This document shows positions 1 to 12,764 of a DNA stretch of 64,000 nucleotides, in pieces. Origin of the DNA: Erythroxylum novogranatense (taxonomy: Eukaryota; Streptophyta; Magnoliopsida; Malpighiales; Erythroxylaceae); assembly GCA_029891385.1 (NCBI GenBank), contig CM057225.1, positions 72,995,387-73,059,386 on the forward strand, in the 5' to 3' direction. The notes beneath the pieces are model-generated. The model had not been told where the DNA came from and made no database searches. It was given only the letters and a program-made list of their open reading frames with translations. Position numbers and translations under genes: made by a program. Every line of letters begins with the position of its first letter. Position 1 is the first letter of the stretch.

Positions 1-63
1 ATTTAAAACTACCCATTTCACACCAACGATACTCCTAAACCTAGTCGCTCTGATATCATAAGA
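1..63 (-). mobile_element. Internal edge of retroelement E with primer binding site
   Basis: Immediately left of LTR E. Read on the minus strand, positions 47-58 give TGATATCAGAGC, one mismatch from TGGTATCAGAGC, the primer site complementary to the 3' end of plant initiator Met-tRNA. The following bases (CTAGGTTT) also match the post-LTR leader of element C. The element therefore runs on the minus strand and its body lies outside the window to the left. Confidence 0.75.
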
Positions 64-239
64 TGTTAGACCCCATTTTCGGAGTCCAACTATCCAGAGT
101 TATAGTATGTGAGCATTGTTGGGTGAAGATCATGTGAGGGGAGAGTAGAAAACATTTAAGAAAATAAAGAAATTTTCCAGGCAGTATGACGGGTTCACCA
201 TGGCGAACACTTTGAAGAAAATATCCAACTGCCCTTTGG

Positions 240-437
240 GAAAAGTATGTCATGACAAACGTATGGCTTCACTGCGGCAAACTTTGAAGGTGAAGGAAAA
301 AACTTCTCAGGAAAAGTTTGTCACGGTCAACTTTTGGCTTTGCCATGGTGAAACTTGAAGGAAGACCCTTCTAGAAAAGTTCGCAGGCGCGTGTTTTTGG
401 CTTCGTCGCAGCGAACTCTAAAAACCAAACAAAAAAC
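240..437. repeat. Imperfect 63-71 bp tandem repeat in LTR E
   Basis: Three diverged units begin with GAAAAGT at about 240, 311 and 374. Each continues with a TGGCTTC-like core and a GCGAA/GTGAA segment. The array ends shortly before the conserved AAAATTTCATACTAT block, the same place where LTRs J and G carry unrelated mini-repeats. Confidence 0.55.
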
Positions 438-1036
438 CTGTCAAGGATAGTGTTGCAGAATACCAACACCTGTTATCATATAATGACCATAACTTTCTCA
501 TCCGAAGTTCAAAAATTTCATACTATACCCCGTTGGAAAGCTAAGAGGATAAGCTACAATTATATGAAGACAACTGCCCAAATAAAGACTGTCTTTTCCC
601 TAAAGTCATAACACACTTTTTACCCTTATGAAAAAAATTAAAAAAGTGCAACATACAAACTTTAAGAATTATGAGCAAAACATAATCATTTTTCATTAAC
701 ATCAAAAGATAAGAGTTTACAAAGATTTAGTGGGCATTTCAAGCCACAATACATCATTTCACAAAATCTAAAATACAAAAGATACTTGAAATGTGATTAA
801 AGCCTTGTGTTTACAAAATCTAGCTTAAAATAGAAAAATATGCATAATCGAAGTGATGCTTTGATTCTTGACTACTCGATCTCTTGCTCATCACCTGAAT
901 ATGGGAAGGAGAATGGAGGTGAGCTTAAAAGCTTGTGGGTAATAAGTTTATAATCAGAAACAAGCAAATCCATTGAAAAATGCTCAATGTCATAATAATT
1001 TTGCATCAAATTTGTAAAACACATATTTCCCAAATT

Positions 1037-1041
1037 CTCAC
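1037..1041. repeat. Target-site duplication CTCAC, left copy (element D)
   Basis: CTCAC directly precedes the TG of the first D LTR. The identical pentamer at 12760-12764 directly follows the CA of the second LTR. A perfect 5-bp duplication is the signature of LTR-element integration and fixes both boundaries of D. Confidence 0.93.
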
Positions 1042-1506
1042 TGTAGCACCCCACTCCCGACGAGACCCGAACCCGATATCCATTGTGATATCCGAGCCCG
1101 TGACCATGAGGGGTGGCGTACTAAAACGATCATTACCTTGTTAACCAAAAATCGTATGACATTTTTTCTTTGAAAAACATTAGAGTCGCGTGACATTATC
1201 TTTTCTTTCAAAAAGCAGTAGAGTCTTGTAAGCAATCATTGACTTGGCCCAATTATAACAAAACATTTTCAAATATTAAACCATTTCACCGATAAAACAA
1301 TTTCACTCATTATTAGCACTCATTAGTGCTCGATTACTCTATATAATTACATGTAAACAATTGGGCCTACTAAATACCAAATGAATACACTAATGCGAAT
1401 CTGAGACGACCTCGATCCCGGCCGATACTCTATCTTGCTAGCGGATACATACTCCGTGTGTCCAACGGGTACTCTCCATTTCTGAAAAATAGATGCAATG
1501 TTGGGT

Positions 1507-1548
1507 GAGTTTGCGAACTCGGTGAGAAACCATCATCGATGGTTCACC
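1507..1548 (-). other. Conserved double hairpin in D 3' LTR
   Basis: Two adjacent inverted repeats. The first has arms GAGTT/AACTC around TGCG (1507-1520). The second is a near-palindrome from GGTGAG to TTCACC centred on ATCATCGAT (1521-1548). The same pair occurs in the other D LTR (9027-9068) and, slightly altered, in both F LTRs (near 19114 and 29228). In element sense it lies about 470 nt before the LTR end, plausibly in the transcribed R-U5 leader. Confidence 0.7.
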
Positions 1549-2764
1549 CAATTCATGCATAAACACACAATTACCAATTATCACATACAATCACAATTCA
1601 CAAATGTAAGGCGTATAGCCTTTCATACGATCCACATTTAATCATACCATATATGCAATGCACATGAGACCCTTTCCATTTTCATTACGTTGTTGTGGAC
1701 TGCGCTGGCTTGTCCCAGATGATGGGCACATTGCGTTGAGCCAGTGGCTCGAAAACATGGGCTTGAAGCCACGATACATTGAGCCCGAGGCTCAATAATC
1801 GTTGGACTGAGGTCACATGCGTTGGTGAAAGCTCTCATATCGTTAGGCATGATATGCCCCGACGATCTGATCTTTCCGGTCACAATCGCTTTTATCGATC
1901 ATGCCATTATGCATGAATGCATATGCTCTAATTCCCATTTACGATCGGTTATAGTTCGGTGACCAATTTTAGTTTCTTGGACCTTGATCCGTGTTTGATC
2001 TATACATTTACAATTTATTGCATCCTACCATATCATATTAAAAGTCACATCGAATGTATCAAAATGCAGACAATTTTAACACTTCAATATTTATTTCCCA
2101 TTCCTCGGACCTTTAGTCCGAGATCTCCAATGTACTTATTCACAAACAGTACACACAAATAGCACTTCAATAACAAGTTTCCAAATATTTCAGACACCTA
2201 TGGTCCGAAATCAATCAAAATCAAACACACATAAACCCCCCATTATCTCCACATGGCATAATTGCAAAATCTTAAACACATAAAGGTTGAGGAACCAACT
2301 AGGTTACTCACCTATTACTTCCGAGCTAATGCCGGGAAGTTTCCGCCCCGTCGGTCTGACGACGCTCCACTTGGGCCTCTATAAGAAATAGAGAAAGAAC
2401 GGGTCACTACAGATGTAATTTGTGCACATGTAGGTGAAATATGCATGTTCATGAATTTTCCGACCCTAAATCCAAATTTCCCCATAATAAAATCCGTCTA
2501 AAAATTAGAAATCTAATGGCGGCGGTGCAATTCGGACCTCTATAGGTCCCCAATTAAATAAAACAAAGACGAAAAACAATAAACGGACCCACATAAATTT
2601 TCCGTCCAAAATTCCCAATTTCCCATGAAATGAAATTCAATGTTTCACGAATCCGATGCCTCAAGAATCAGGTCAATCGGATGTCGGACGGAAAAGTTAT
2701 GAGCAAAAGAATCACCAAATACCAAATAATCAAATAATAATAAAAACAATATATACATATTGCA

Positions 2765-2917
2765 AGCGCCTCATGAGGCGAGGCGTCGCCCTCGCGAGGC
2801 CGACTCATTTTGCCTCGTCGCGAGGGCGAGGCGTCGCCCTCGCGAGGCCGACTCATTTAGCCTCGTCGCGAGGCGGGCGTCGCCTCATGACAAGGCGACT
2901 TACCTCGCCTCGCGAGG
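2765..2917. repeat. GC-rich palindromic island in D 3' LTR
   Basis: A sharply GC-rich stretch inside an AT-rich LTR, built from palindromes such as GCCTCATGAGGC and CCTCGCGAGG. A 48-bp unit starting GAGGCGTCGCC is tandemly repeated at 2780 and 2828. Open frames on both strands here are composition artefacts. The matching island in the other LTR (10278-10426) has a different internal order. Confidence 0.8.
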
Positions 2918-3016
2918 TTCCTCTACTTCCTTGCCCTTTTCCTGTTTTCAATCCAAATTTCCAGCAACCATAATTCTTAGAACACAATTCAGAAAAATGC
3001 AAACCATAGCTTCTTG

Positions 3017-3800
3017 GAAAGATCATGAAACCCTCTACAATTCTCAAGAAGACCATAAAAATCAATTTCACCCCTAAGGGTGTCAAATATCCCATCAAAG
3101 CTACTGTCTACACAAAACCTCTCAAACAGTGCAATACTTTGCAAATTCAGTAACTACTCATTTCCTCAGTCAAAAATAACACAATAAATATTCTCAGTAA
3201 GTTCACAATGTTATCTCCAACTTTCATGAACAACTCAAAATCAAATTTACTTACTAACTAGGTCAAACAATTCACCAAAGCATCTGTCTACTAAAGTGTC
3301 CCAATCTGAGCAGTAAATTTCCAACCAGTATATCTCCTAGCACAAATGTCAAAAAATCACTACTTTATATCCCTGAAAGATAAGATCTCAAACTTCCATT
3401 TTCATGAAGAACCCAAATTCCAATTCAACCTCTAACAATTTCAAATCTGCCAAAAATGTACTGATCAGGGCAGCAGTGAGAAACCTAATGTAGGTCCAGT
3501 TTTACAAATTCATTACTCCCAAATCTGACCTTCAAAATTGCTTGCCATATATCCTGTTCAAGATAATTTCTTCCTCTACAACTTTTCAGAAGATCACCAA
3601 AGCCAATTCAAGTCACAAAAATTGCTAAAATTGCTTCCAATTAGAAAGCTCACAAAATCGACAATTAGGCTAGGTTTCCACAAATGACAGAAAATCAGTC
3701 AACATTCCACAATGCATAACTCCCAATATACAGATCGAAAAATAGCAAAATCAGTGGGAATGGAACGATAACTTAATATGATTCAACTTTCATGAAGACC
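3017..3800 (-). repeat. Diverged ~180-bp periodic module in D 3' LTR
   Basis: Related cores (CTACAA-type followed by CTTTCATGAAG-type, often preceded by TTGGAAAG or TTAGAAAG) start near 3035, 3215, 3393, 3575 and 3781. The spacings are about 180, 178, 182 and 206 bp. Only the core is well conserved, so this looks like an old, diverged tandem array. Confidence 0.6.
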
Positions 3801-5255
3801 ATTTTCCCAAATTCCATATCAATTAATTTAGAAAATCAGCAAAACACTTTGGTCATAGTTTCGGTTACTGTTCACAGACACTAAAACAGGAACTTTCCAT
3901 GCAAAAATTCGCCCTTCTAGAATTACAATTTAACAACACCTATTTCATACAAAATTGTAGCCAACATCCCAAAGTTTAATTGGGCACAAACGTCACCTCA
4001 TTTGCTCACCTACACAATTAGTTATGATCAAAACATTACAATAGGTTCAACACCAAATTTTCCAGATTTCATCCTTACCTCTTCCTCTTCCATTCTATCA
4101 CTTTACCTACATCAACATACACTCATTTACACCTCCAATTCAACCACAAAATCATTACAACATTTACTTACATGATTAAACAAGATTTGGCAGCACATAC
4201 ACAAGTAACTTTCCTTAGTTTTCCATTCACCTAGACTTCCAACAAGCAAGCCAAAACCAAGCCAAAATCAATGGAAACCATTCATTCACTCATCCATACA
4301 CAAGCATACATTTACATCCATTCAAACCTACCATTATCATCATGAATAAATGCACAAGTACTTCCATGAATGCTTCTAACTACCAAAAGAATGAAGACAA
4401 ACACAATTCTTACCTTAATCAAGTTACAAGCTCTCAAATTCTCCACTTTTCAAATCACTCCAACTCTTTACCTCTCACCCAAGCCTATGGTCATCACTTC
4501 ACACATACACAAATCATCATCTTTACAAGGCTTGAGTTTGGTTTTGTGTGAATAGGAAGGAGGAGCAAGCAAATGAACAAGAAATTTCTTGTATGGAGAA
4601 AACACCAATGAAAGAAGGAGAAAAGAACACCAAGGAAGAAGAAGAAGCAAAGCTACGGATGAAGGAAGGTTAGGCTTTTAAAGTAGTTTGTTTAAGTCAT
4701 TCCCAATGAAGAATGTAAGTAAATGAGTGAAGGATATAAGACAAGTTTAATAAATGAAGAGGACACTTGTCCTTTAATGAAAAAAAAGCCAACAAATAAT
4801 CCTATTTAATTAAGTAAAGAATATTAATCCCATTAATCTTTAAGCCATCTTATGCTAATGGCTCTTTAAAATTCCTAAAATCATTTATCCAATAATCTCA
4901 TGGCAGTCCCTTTTCAGTACAGAAAAATCCATACTCAGTCAGCCAGTTGGAATTTTCCGGTCCGGGCAAGTACCCCGAAAAATTCCAGAAAAATTCTCAC
5001 AAATCCCTAAAAATATAAAACACTCAATGGCACACTCAGAATAATTTTTCAAACACAAGAACCACGTTAATCACACTAAAATTACATTAGGCACGAAAAC
5101 CGGGAATGTCATGTATGCATGTACAGTAATTTCATATGCACAAATGATACTGTGTATCAATCCTATTATGCATGAACAGTCCTAAGTCATTCCGATCCAT
5201 CTCATCCTATGCCAAATTTACTATTTTACCCTTCACATCGGGGTGGGATGTTACA

Positions 5256-5268
5256 ACTCCTCCTTCTT
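5256..5268 (-). promoter_or_regulatory. Polypurine tract of D
   Basis: The minus strand reads AAGAAGGAGGAGT directly before the 3' LTR, the expected plus-strand primer for reverse transcription. The next ~40 bases keep the AAATTTCGTCCTCGAAATTC text also seen beside the PPT in F, linking D to the same lineage. Confidence 0.8.
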
Positions 5269-8200
5269 ATAAAAATTTCGTCCTCGAAATTCTCGATCAA
5301 CTGCTCCAGATGATAGCGGTGATCATATATCCCTACAGTTCCTATACACTACGTCACTCAATACTTCTGTTACCAAAAGATCGCAGTAAGACAGTCCGTT
5401 TCCTCTGTGGTTTTCTCGCTATCTATCTACAGACTAATCCGGGTCTATTAATACCCTCTTTGCCACTTCTATTCTGAGTACACCTGTTCAAGGGGATACG
5501 TACAATAAAATAATTTATCTCGTCTGCGACACTTCACTTTCCTTTGGTACCGACACCGTGGCACTTATCTCTATTTCACTATAACCGGTGGTAATCCACC
5601 TAATGATTTATCCTTCATATTTCATTGACTCTTAGTCCAGATTCAGTTTTCTTTTGACATTCACTATTCTTTATACATTTCTATTTCATTTGTCCGATTC
5701 TGATTCACGTTAGTTAACCCATGCTGTTTTCCTATGTCACTTTCCTTTGTTTCACTCATCACAATCGCAAATTCTTTGTGGTCTTTGACTTCCGTTAGGC
5801 ACTGTACAGTATAACAGTGTATCTTTACAGTAAATCAGAACTCTATAACACGATCACAATCCTGAGAAACCCAAACCACTTAGCGTTTTCTGTTAAACAT
5901 TCAAACCTCTAAGCACTTGAATCACTCATCACTTCATTCTATACTCATAGTCATCAATTTTGCTTTTTGCATATACTTACCAGAATGTCTAGCTTCGACT
6001 ATTCACTTTCTTGTTCTATCACTTTCTATCGGGTACACAACTTATTCTTTGAAGCATTCAATAATATTGTTGTTGTTTTTTTTTTTTTTTCCCGATTTCA
6101 CTGTGTATCCATCTTATGACTCATAAGACTAGACTTACCACTTTAACTCCTTCACTTTTAACCTTTCTTATCACTAGATCTACAACTTCAATTTTCCAGA
6201 AACACTTCACAATAACCCATAATCTACTTGACATTCTTTGAAAATCCCAATATCTGTAATTGATCTGTTCATTGCAGCATTATCTGTTCACTAGTTGAGT
6301 TTAGTAGGCAGAATTGTCCGTTCATTTTAGCATTGTCGGTATTTATGCCTGTCTCTTTCCTCGAATTAACACTATGTATCCCTATAGGAATCTAAAGTCT
6401 CCAAGACTTTCAACAATTGCGATGATAACACCAATCCCATTTATCAACGTCAATTCAATTTATATTTCAATTCAACACACATTGTCCACTCTCCAAAGGT
6501 ATGCTTATCAGCAGTATCAAATTCTTCACTTATTCATATAGTTTTTTTTACTTTTCACTGTTCAACACTTTCAATCACATTCCGGCTATAAACATAGTCA
6601 CTACCATTTGCTTACCTCACATAATTCCCTATTAGGGTCTCATTGACTTTACCATACATCTTTTAACCTTTTCATTGAATCCACAATTAGGGTATTTGCA
6701 ATCCCTTTATGAAGGTATCACTACATCACGTCATTGTCAGCTTTCCTTTAGGACTTCTTGTCTCTACTCATTTTCTCTTTTCAATTGATTTCCTGTCATT
6801 CACATCAACATATGCCAATACCTAGTCATCCGTACTTGGACTTCCATAAATTTCACTTCATTTAAGTATTTCACTTCACAGTTCGAAGAAGATCTATTCA
6901 CTTTTCATTGCAATAGGATCACCTCAAATAAACATTCCATTTATGTCGTTGGATACTTTACATTCCCGTACACACACAATACATATAACCTCAATCGTAT
7001 ATTTCACTTGTTATGTCTAAATCTCCTCTTGAGATATGACTCAATTTCACTTTTGATTTCGTCTGTACTTCTTTTCTTGCTACCGTCATTATACTGTTCA
7101 CGAAAGTCTCATCAGCCAATTAGTGTCCCTAATTGCTTTTCAATCATTCACAACTATACGTACTATCTTAATCAGAACAATATGCGATACACTTTCTTTA
7201 ACCCTTATACTTTACTATACACATTACCCGAAATCACTTCATCTTATCAAAACCAATTATTATCCTATCGATTCAGAATTCCACAAACTCATTTCGTTTA
7301 TGTCAATCCTCGAATAGAGGACTTATGCCATAATCATTTTTCATTTTCCATTTCTCCTCATAAAGGTACATTCAGTCATCTTATGTCTTACTTTAACCCA
7401 TTATGAACTTTACACTTATAGCCATTCACCGATCATCTCCTCTGTTATTTCCATGTATCTTTCACTTACGTTTCATTAATCATGATCAACTTTACTATCC
7501 AATAGATACTCCCAACGGTAAATCGACTTAAATGTGACAACTCTTTTCATATATACTTCGTATTTCTTTATTTTCCTCAAACAATCTATGATAAGGTATT
7601 CACAGTCCCCAATACACGACAAAATCGTTGATACAACTCCACTGTATCTCCATCCATTTATCTATTTGCCCATCCATTTATCATTTCTGTGTCCAAATCC
7701 ACATATTCAATCAATCCAGAATTTCCCGATATACAATCAGTAGAAATTGTCAGTCTTTCTTTTTCCCTTACGATCTTATTATACTGATTTCTAAACTCTT
7801 GCACAATATTCACATACCCATTTCAGTTTCAAGCTTATGCGTTTGAGATCATAACCGTTTCACGAGTTCATTTCAGTTTATCGTACACTTTCTACTTTTT
7901 CTTACTCTACTAGCACTAGGCACCTTGCTCATTCAGTTCTTTTAGTTCTAGGTAGACCGATGCAGTACAATATTGATCTATCACAATCTCACTATCCTCA
8001 TCTACCTATGATATCTCGATATTGAACACAAATCACGGTGAATCCATATCCTTTGATCGGATCATCTCGCTTTACTCGGTTCAAGATTTCCCGGTTCATC
8101 GTATCTACAATCGAACTTCATCATCCCGTGCTTTTAATCTCACTTGGGCCTATAACCAATTATACTTCTCATATCTCGATGAGACCTCTCCAAGTTCTAG

Positions 8201-8547
8201 ACATATTCATTTTCATCGTCATCATATTGCCACTTTAATCCGGAATTCATTGTGATATCACTTCTTTCCTTAATCAATTTAAGCCAACATAGTCATTCTA
8301 ACCACGAGACATTATAATTCTCATTATTGATGTTTCCTTTTCCATTCCTCATTGCCTATACACATTCGGGGCTCACATTCTAATCGGTCTCACTTTTCTC
8401 TCACTTAGTCACTTAACACGTATGCACACGTGGGATTTCTACTCGTGCGACTCGGTGAGGATCGATTGCCACGATGCAAACGACACGACTCAAATGCATG
8501 CAACCTTAACCTATGTTTGAGATGTGCCGGATACATTCGCATTTCGG
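5269..8547 (-). other. Non-coding interior of element D
   Basis: About 3.3 kb between PPT and PBS. The first ~40 bp next to the PPT resemble the end of a Tekay pol (as at 24147-24180 in F). Beyond that no gag, protease, RT, RNase H or integrase motif is visible in any frame. The plus strand is strongly pyrimidine-rich (a 16-base T run at 6075-6090), which lowers the stop-codon frequency and produces scattered plus-strand open frames of up to about 130 codons with no family resemblance. I regard these as chance. I see no gene here. Confidence 0.7.
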
Positions 8548-8560
8548 GCTCGATACCTAA
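8548..8560 (-). promoter_or_regulatory. Degenerate primer binding site of D
   Basis: On minus it reads AGGTATCGAGC just after the 5' LTR, where F and C have TGGTATCAGAGC (initiator Met-tRNA complement). The difference includes CAGAG read as CGAG, the same kind of change that recurs between D LTR copies. Confidence 0.65.
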
Positions 8561-8561
8561 A

Positions 8562-11500
8562 TGTAGCACCCCTCCCCGACGAGACCCGAACCCGATATCC
8601 ATTGTGATATCCGAGCCCGTGACCATGAGGGTGGCGTCTAGAACGATCATTACCTTGTTAACCAAAAATCGTATGACATTTTTTCTTTGAAAAACATTAG
8701 AGTCGCATGACATTATCTTTTCTTTCAAAAGCGGTAGAGTCGCAAAGCAATCATTGACTTGGCCCAATTATAACAAAACATTTTCAAATATTAAACCATT
8801 TCACTGATAAAACAATTTCACTCATTATTAGCACTCATTAGTGCTCAGTTACTCTATATAATTACATGTAAACAATTGGGCCTACTAAATACCAAATGAA
8901 TACACTAATGCGAATCACGGACGACAATCGATCCCGGCCGATACTCTATCTTGCTAGCAGTATACATACTCCCGTGTGTCCAACGGGGTACTCTCCATTT
9001 CCTGAAAAATAGATGCAATGTTGGGTGAGTTTGCGAACTCAGTGAGAAACCATCATCGATGGTTCACCCAATTCATGCATAAACACACAATTTACCAATT
9101 ATCACATACAATCACAATTCACAAATGTAAGGCGTATCGCCTTTCATACAGTCCACATTTAATCATACCATATATGCAATGCACATGAGACCCTTTCCAT
9201 TTTCATTACGTTGTTGTGACCGCATGCTCAAATCTGTCCCGATGATGGGCACATTGCGTTGAGCGATGGCTCTGAAAACATTGGGCTTGAAGCCACGATA
9301 CATTGAGCTGAGGCTCTAAATCGTTGGACTCAAGTCACGTGCGTTGAGTAAAGCTCTCATATCGTTAGGCATGATATGCCCCGATACATTCTTTTTCGGT
9401 CCTGTTGCCTTTATCTCGATCATGCCATTATGCATGAATGCATATGCTCTAATTCCCATTTACTGATCGGTTATAGTTCGGTGACCAATTTCGTTTCTTC
9501 GGACCTTGATCCGGTGTTTCACCCTATACATTTACAATTTATTGCATCCTACCATATCATATTAAAAGTCACATCCAATGTATCAAAATGACAATTTTAA
9601 CACTTCATATTTATTTCCCATTCCCTCGGACCTTTAGTCCGAGATCTCCAATGTACTTATTCACAAACAGTACACACAAATAGCACTTCAATAACAAGTT
9701 TCCAAATATTTGAGACACCTATGGTCCAAATCAATCAAAATCAAACACACATAAACCCCATTATCTCCACATGGCATAATTGCAAAATCTTAAACACATA
9801 AAGGTTGAGGAACCAACTAGGTTACTCACCTATTACTCCGAGCTAATGCTTGGAAGTTTCACCCGTCGATCCGACGACGCCCACTTGGGCCTCTATAAGA
9901 AATAGAGAAAGAACGGGTCACTCTGATGCAATTTGTGCACATGTAGGTGAAATATGCATGTTCATGAATTTTCCGCCCTAAATCCAAATTTCCCCATAAT
10001 AAAATCCGTCTAAAATTAGAAATCTAATGGCCGACGGTGCGCAATTCGGACCTCTATAGGTCCCCAATTAAATAAAGCATTGACGAGAAAACAATAAACC
10101 GGACCCACGTAAATTTTCCGTCCAAAATTCCCAATTTCCCATGAAATGAAATTCAATGTTTCACGAATCCGATGCCTCAAGAATCAGGTCAATCGGATGT
10201 CGGACGGAAAAGTTATGAGCAAAAGAATCACCAAATACCAAATAATCAAATAATAATAAAACAATATATACATATTGCAAGCGCCTCATGAGGCGAGGCG
10301 TCGCCTCATGAGGTCGACTCATTTTGCCTCGTCGGCGGCGTCGCCGTCATGAGGCCGACTCATTTAGCCTCGTCGCGAGGCGAGGCGTCGCCTCGCGATC
10401 GAGGCGACTTACCTCGCCTCGCGAGGTTCCTCTACTTCCTTGCCCTTTTTCCTGTTTTCAATCCAAATTTCCAGCAACCATAATTCTTAGAACACAATTC
10501 AGAAAAATGCAAACCATAGCTTCTTGGAAAGATCATGAAACCCTCTACAATTCTCAAGAAGACCATAAAAATCAATTTCACCCCTAAGGGTGTCAAATAT
10601 CCCATCAAAGCTACTGTCTACACAAAACCTCTCAAACAGTGCAATACTTTGCAAATTCAGTAACTACTCATTTCCTCAGTCAAAAATAACACAATAAATA
10701 TTCTCAGTAAGTTCACAATGTTATCTCCAACTTTCATGAACAACTCAAAATCAAATTTACTTACTAACTAGGTCAAACAATTCACCAAAGCATCTGTCTA
10801 CTAAAGTGTCCCAATCTGAGCAGTAAATTTCCAACCAGTATATCTCCTAGCACAAATGTCAAAAAAATCACTACTTTATATCCCTGAAAAGATAAGATCT
10901 CAAACTTCCATTTTCATGAAGAACCCAAATTCCAATTCAACCTCTAACAATTTCAAATCTGCCAAAAAATGTACTGATCAGGGCAGCAGTGAGAAACCTA
11001 ATGTAGGTCCAGTTTTACAAATTCATTACTCCCAAATCTGACCTTCAAAATTGCTTGCCATATATCCTGTTCAAGATAATTTCTTCCTCTACAACTTTTC
11101 AGAAGATCACCAAAGCCAATTCAAGTCACAAAAATTGCTAAAATTGCTTCCAATTAGAAAGCTCACAAAATCGACAATTAGGCTAGGTTTCCACAAATGA
11201 CAGAAAATCAGTCAACATTCCACAATGCATAACTCCCAATATACAGATCGAAAATAGCAAAATCAGTGGGAATGGAACGATAACTTAATATGATTCAACT
11301 TTCATGAAGACCATTTTCCCAAATTCCATATCAATTAATTTAGAAAAATCAGCAAAACACTTTGGTCATAGTTTCGGTTACTGTTCACAGACACTAAAAC
11401 AGGAACTTTCCATGCAAAAATTCGCCCTTCTAGAATTACAATTTAACAACACCTATTTCATACAAAATTGTAGCCAACATCCCAAAGTTTAATTGGGCAC

Positions 11501-12759
11501 AAACGTCACCTCATTTGCTCACCTACACAATTAGTTATGATCAAAACATTACAATAGGTTCAACACCAAATTTTCCAGATTTCATCCTTACCTCTTCCTC
11601 TTCCATTCTATCACTTTACCTACATCAACATACACTCATTTACACCTCCAATTCAACCACAAAATCATTACAACATTTACTTACATGATTAAACAAGATT
11701 TGGCAGCACATACACAAGTAACTTTCCTTAGTTTTCCATTCACCTAGACTTCCAACAAGCAAGCCAAAACCAAGCCAAAATCAATGGAAACCATTCATTC
11801 ACTCATCCATACACAAGCATACATTTACATCCATTCAAACCTACCATTATCATCATGAATAAATGCACAAGTACTTCCATGAATGCTTCTAACTACCAAA
11901 AGAATGAAGACAAACACAATTCTTACCTTAATCAAGTTACAAGCTCTCAAATTCTCCACTTTTCAAATCACTCCAACTCTTTACCTCTCACCCAAGCCTA
12001 TGGTCATCACTTCACACATACACAAATCATCATCTTTACAAGGCTTGAGTTTGGTTTTGTGTGAATAGGAAGGAGGAGCAAGCAAATGAACAAGAAATTT
12101 CTTGTATGGAGAAAACACCAATGAAAGAAGGAGAAAAGAACACCAAGGAAGAAGAAGAAGCAAAGCTACGGATGAAGGAAGGTTAGGCTTTTAAAGTAGT
12201 TTGTTTAAGTCATTCCCAATGAAGAATGTCGTAAATGAGTGAAGGATATAAGACAAGTTTAATAAATGAAGAGGACACTTGTCCTTTAATGAAAAAAGCC
12301 AACAAATAATCCTATTTAATTAAGTAAAAGAATATTAATCCCAATTAATCTTTAAGCCATCTTATGCTAATGGCTCTTTAAAAATTCCTAAAATCATTTA
12401 TCCAATAATCTCATGGCAGTCCCTTTTCAGTACAGAAAATCCATACTCGATCGACCGGTTTGAATTTTCCGGTCCGCAAATACCGAAAAATTCCAGAAAA
12501 ATTCTCACAAATCCCTAAAATATAAAACACTCAATGGCACACTCGAATAATTTTTCAAACACAAGAACCACGTTAATCACACTAAAATTACATTAGGCAC
12601 GAAAACCGGGAATGTCATGTATGCATGTACGATAATTTCATATGCACAAATGATCTGTATCAATCCTATTATGCATGAACAGTCCTAAGTCATTCCGATC
12701 CATCTCATCCTATGCCAAATTTACTATTTTACCCTTCCTGTCGGGGGTGGGATGTTACA
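8562..12759 (-). repeat. 5' LTR of D
   Basis: 4198 bp, TGTAGCACCCC...GATGTTACA, followed directly by the CTCAC duplication. Collinear with the 3' LTR throughout, including the hairpins (9027-9068), the GC island (10278-10426) and the periodic module. Many indels and swaps occur at CAG/CTG: TACAGTAAT near 5128 is TACGATAAT near 12628, and CTCAGAATAA near 5034 is CTCGAATAA near 12543. Confidence 0.92.
10278..10426. repeat. GC-rich palindromic island in D 5' LTR
   Basis: Counterpart of 2765-2917. It has the same building blocks (GCCTCATGAGGC, GAGGCGTCGCC, CCTCGCGAGG) but a different arrangement, with CTCATGAGG where the other copy has CTCGCGAGG. The flanking text is nearly identical, so this island has changed faster than the rest of the LTR or is prone to misassembly. 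Confidence 0.75.
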
Positions 12760-12764
12760 CTCAC
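12760..12764. repeat. Target-site duplication CTCAC, right copy (element D)
   Basis: Identical to 1037-1041. It directly follows the terminal TTACA of the D 5' LTR, after which the sequence of LTR E resumes. Confidence 0.93.

Larger units (their letters stand above)
64..1041 (-). repeat. LTR E, left part (split by element D)
   Basis: Starts TGTTAGACCCC at 64 next to a primer site, and is interrupted at 1041 by element D. Its continuation is 12765-14141, ending GGGCCAACA, so the intact LTR would be about 2.36 kb. It shares blocks with LTRs C, G and J, such as the AAAATTTCATACTAT block near 509 and the TCGATCTCTTGCTC block near 878. The text on either side of D (CAAATTCTCAC / ATTATCAAGC) reads continuously like the matching place in LTR G near 60280. 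The LTR is in 5' LTR position for a minus-strand element. Confidence 0.8.
1042..5255 (-). repeat. 3' LTR of D
   Basis: Begins TGTAGCACCCC and ends GGGATGTTACA on the plus strand; in element sense this is TGTAACATCCC...GGGTGCTACA, the terminal style of plant Tekay/Del LTRs. It contains a double hairpin (1507-1548), a GC-rich palindromic island (2765-2917) and a periodic ~180-bp module (about 3017-3800). Compared with the partner LTR it shows many small differences, repeatedly at CAG/CTG sites. Confidence 0.92.
1042..12759 (-). mobile_element. Complete LTR retrotransposon D, non-autonomous (Tekay-like LTRs)
   Basis: An 11.7 kb element with LTRs of 4214 bp (1042-5255) and 4198 bp (8562-12759), each running TGTAGCACCCC...GATGTTACA on the plus strand. 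The CTCAC duplication flanks it. The polypurine tract next to the left LTR and the primer site next to the right LTR put the sense strand on minus. The 3.3 kb interior has no recognisable gag or pol, so D would depend on proteins from a relative such as F, whose LTR ends and PPT-proximal text it shares. It sits inside LTR E and is therefore younger than E. Structurally it fits a large retrotransposon derivative (LARD). Confidence 0.9.

Noticed and set aside
2656..3098. Overlapping open frames on both strands with Arg/Ala/Pro-rich repeats
   Set aside because: They come from the GC-rich palindromic island. The same repeats translate in several frames, and the other LTR encodes different text.
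4342..4650. Short open frames repeated identically at 11855-12163
   Set aside because: They are simply the same stretch of the two D LTRs. No start context or homology supports a protein.
5172..8255. Several plus-strand open frames up to about 130 codons inside element D
   Set aside because: They lie antisense to the element in pyrimidine-rich DNA where stop codons are rare, and show no protein family motifs.
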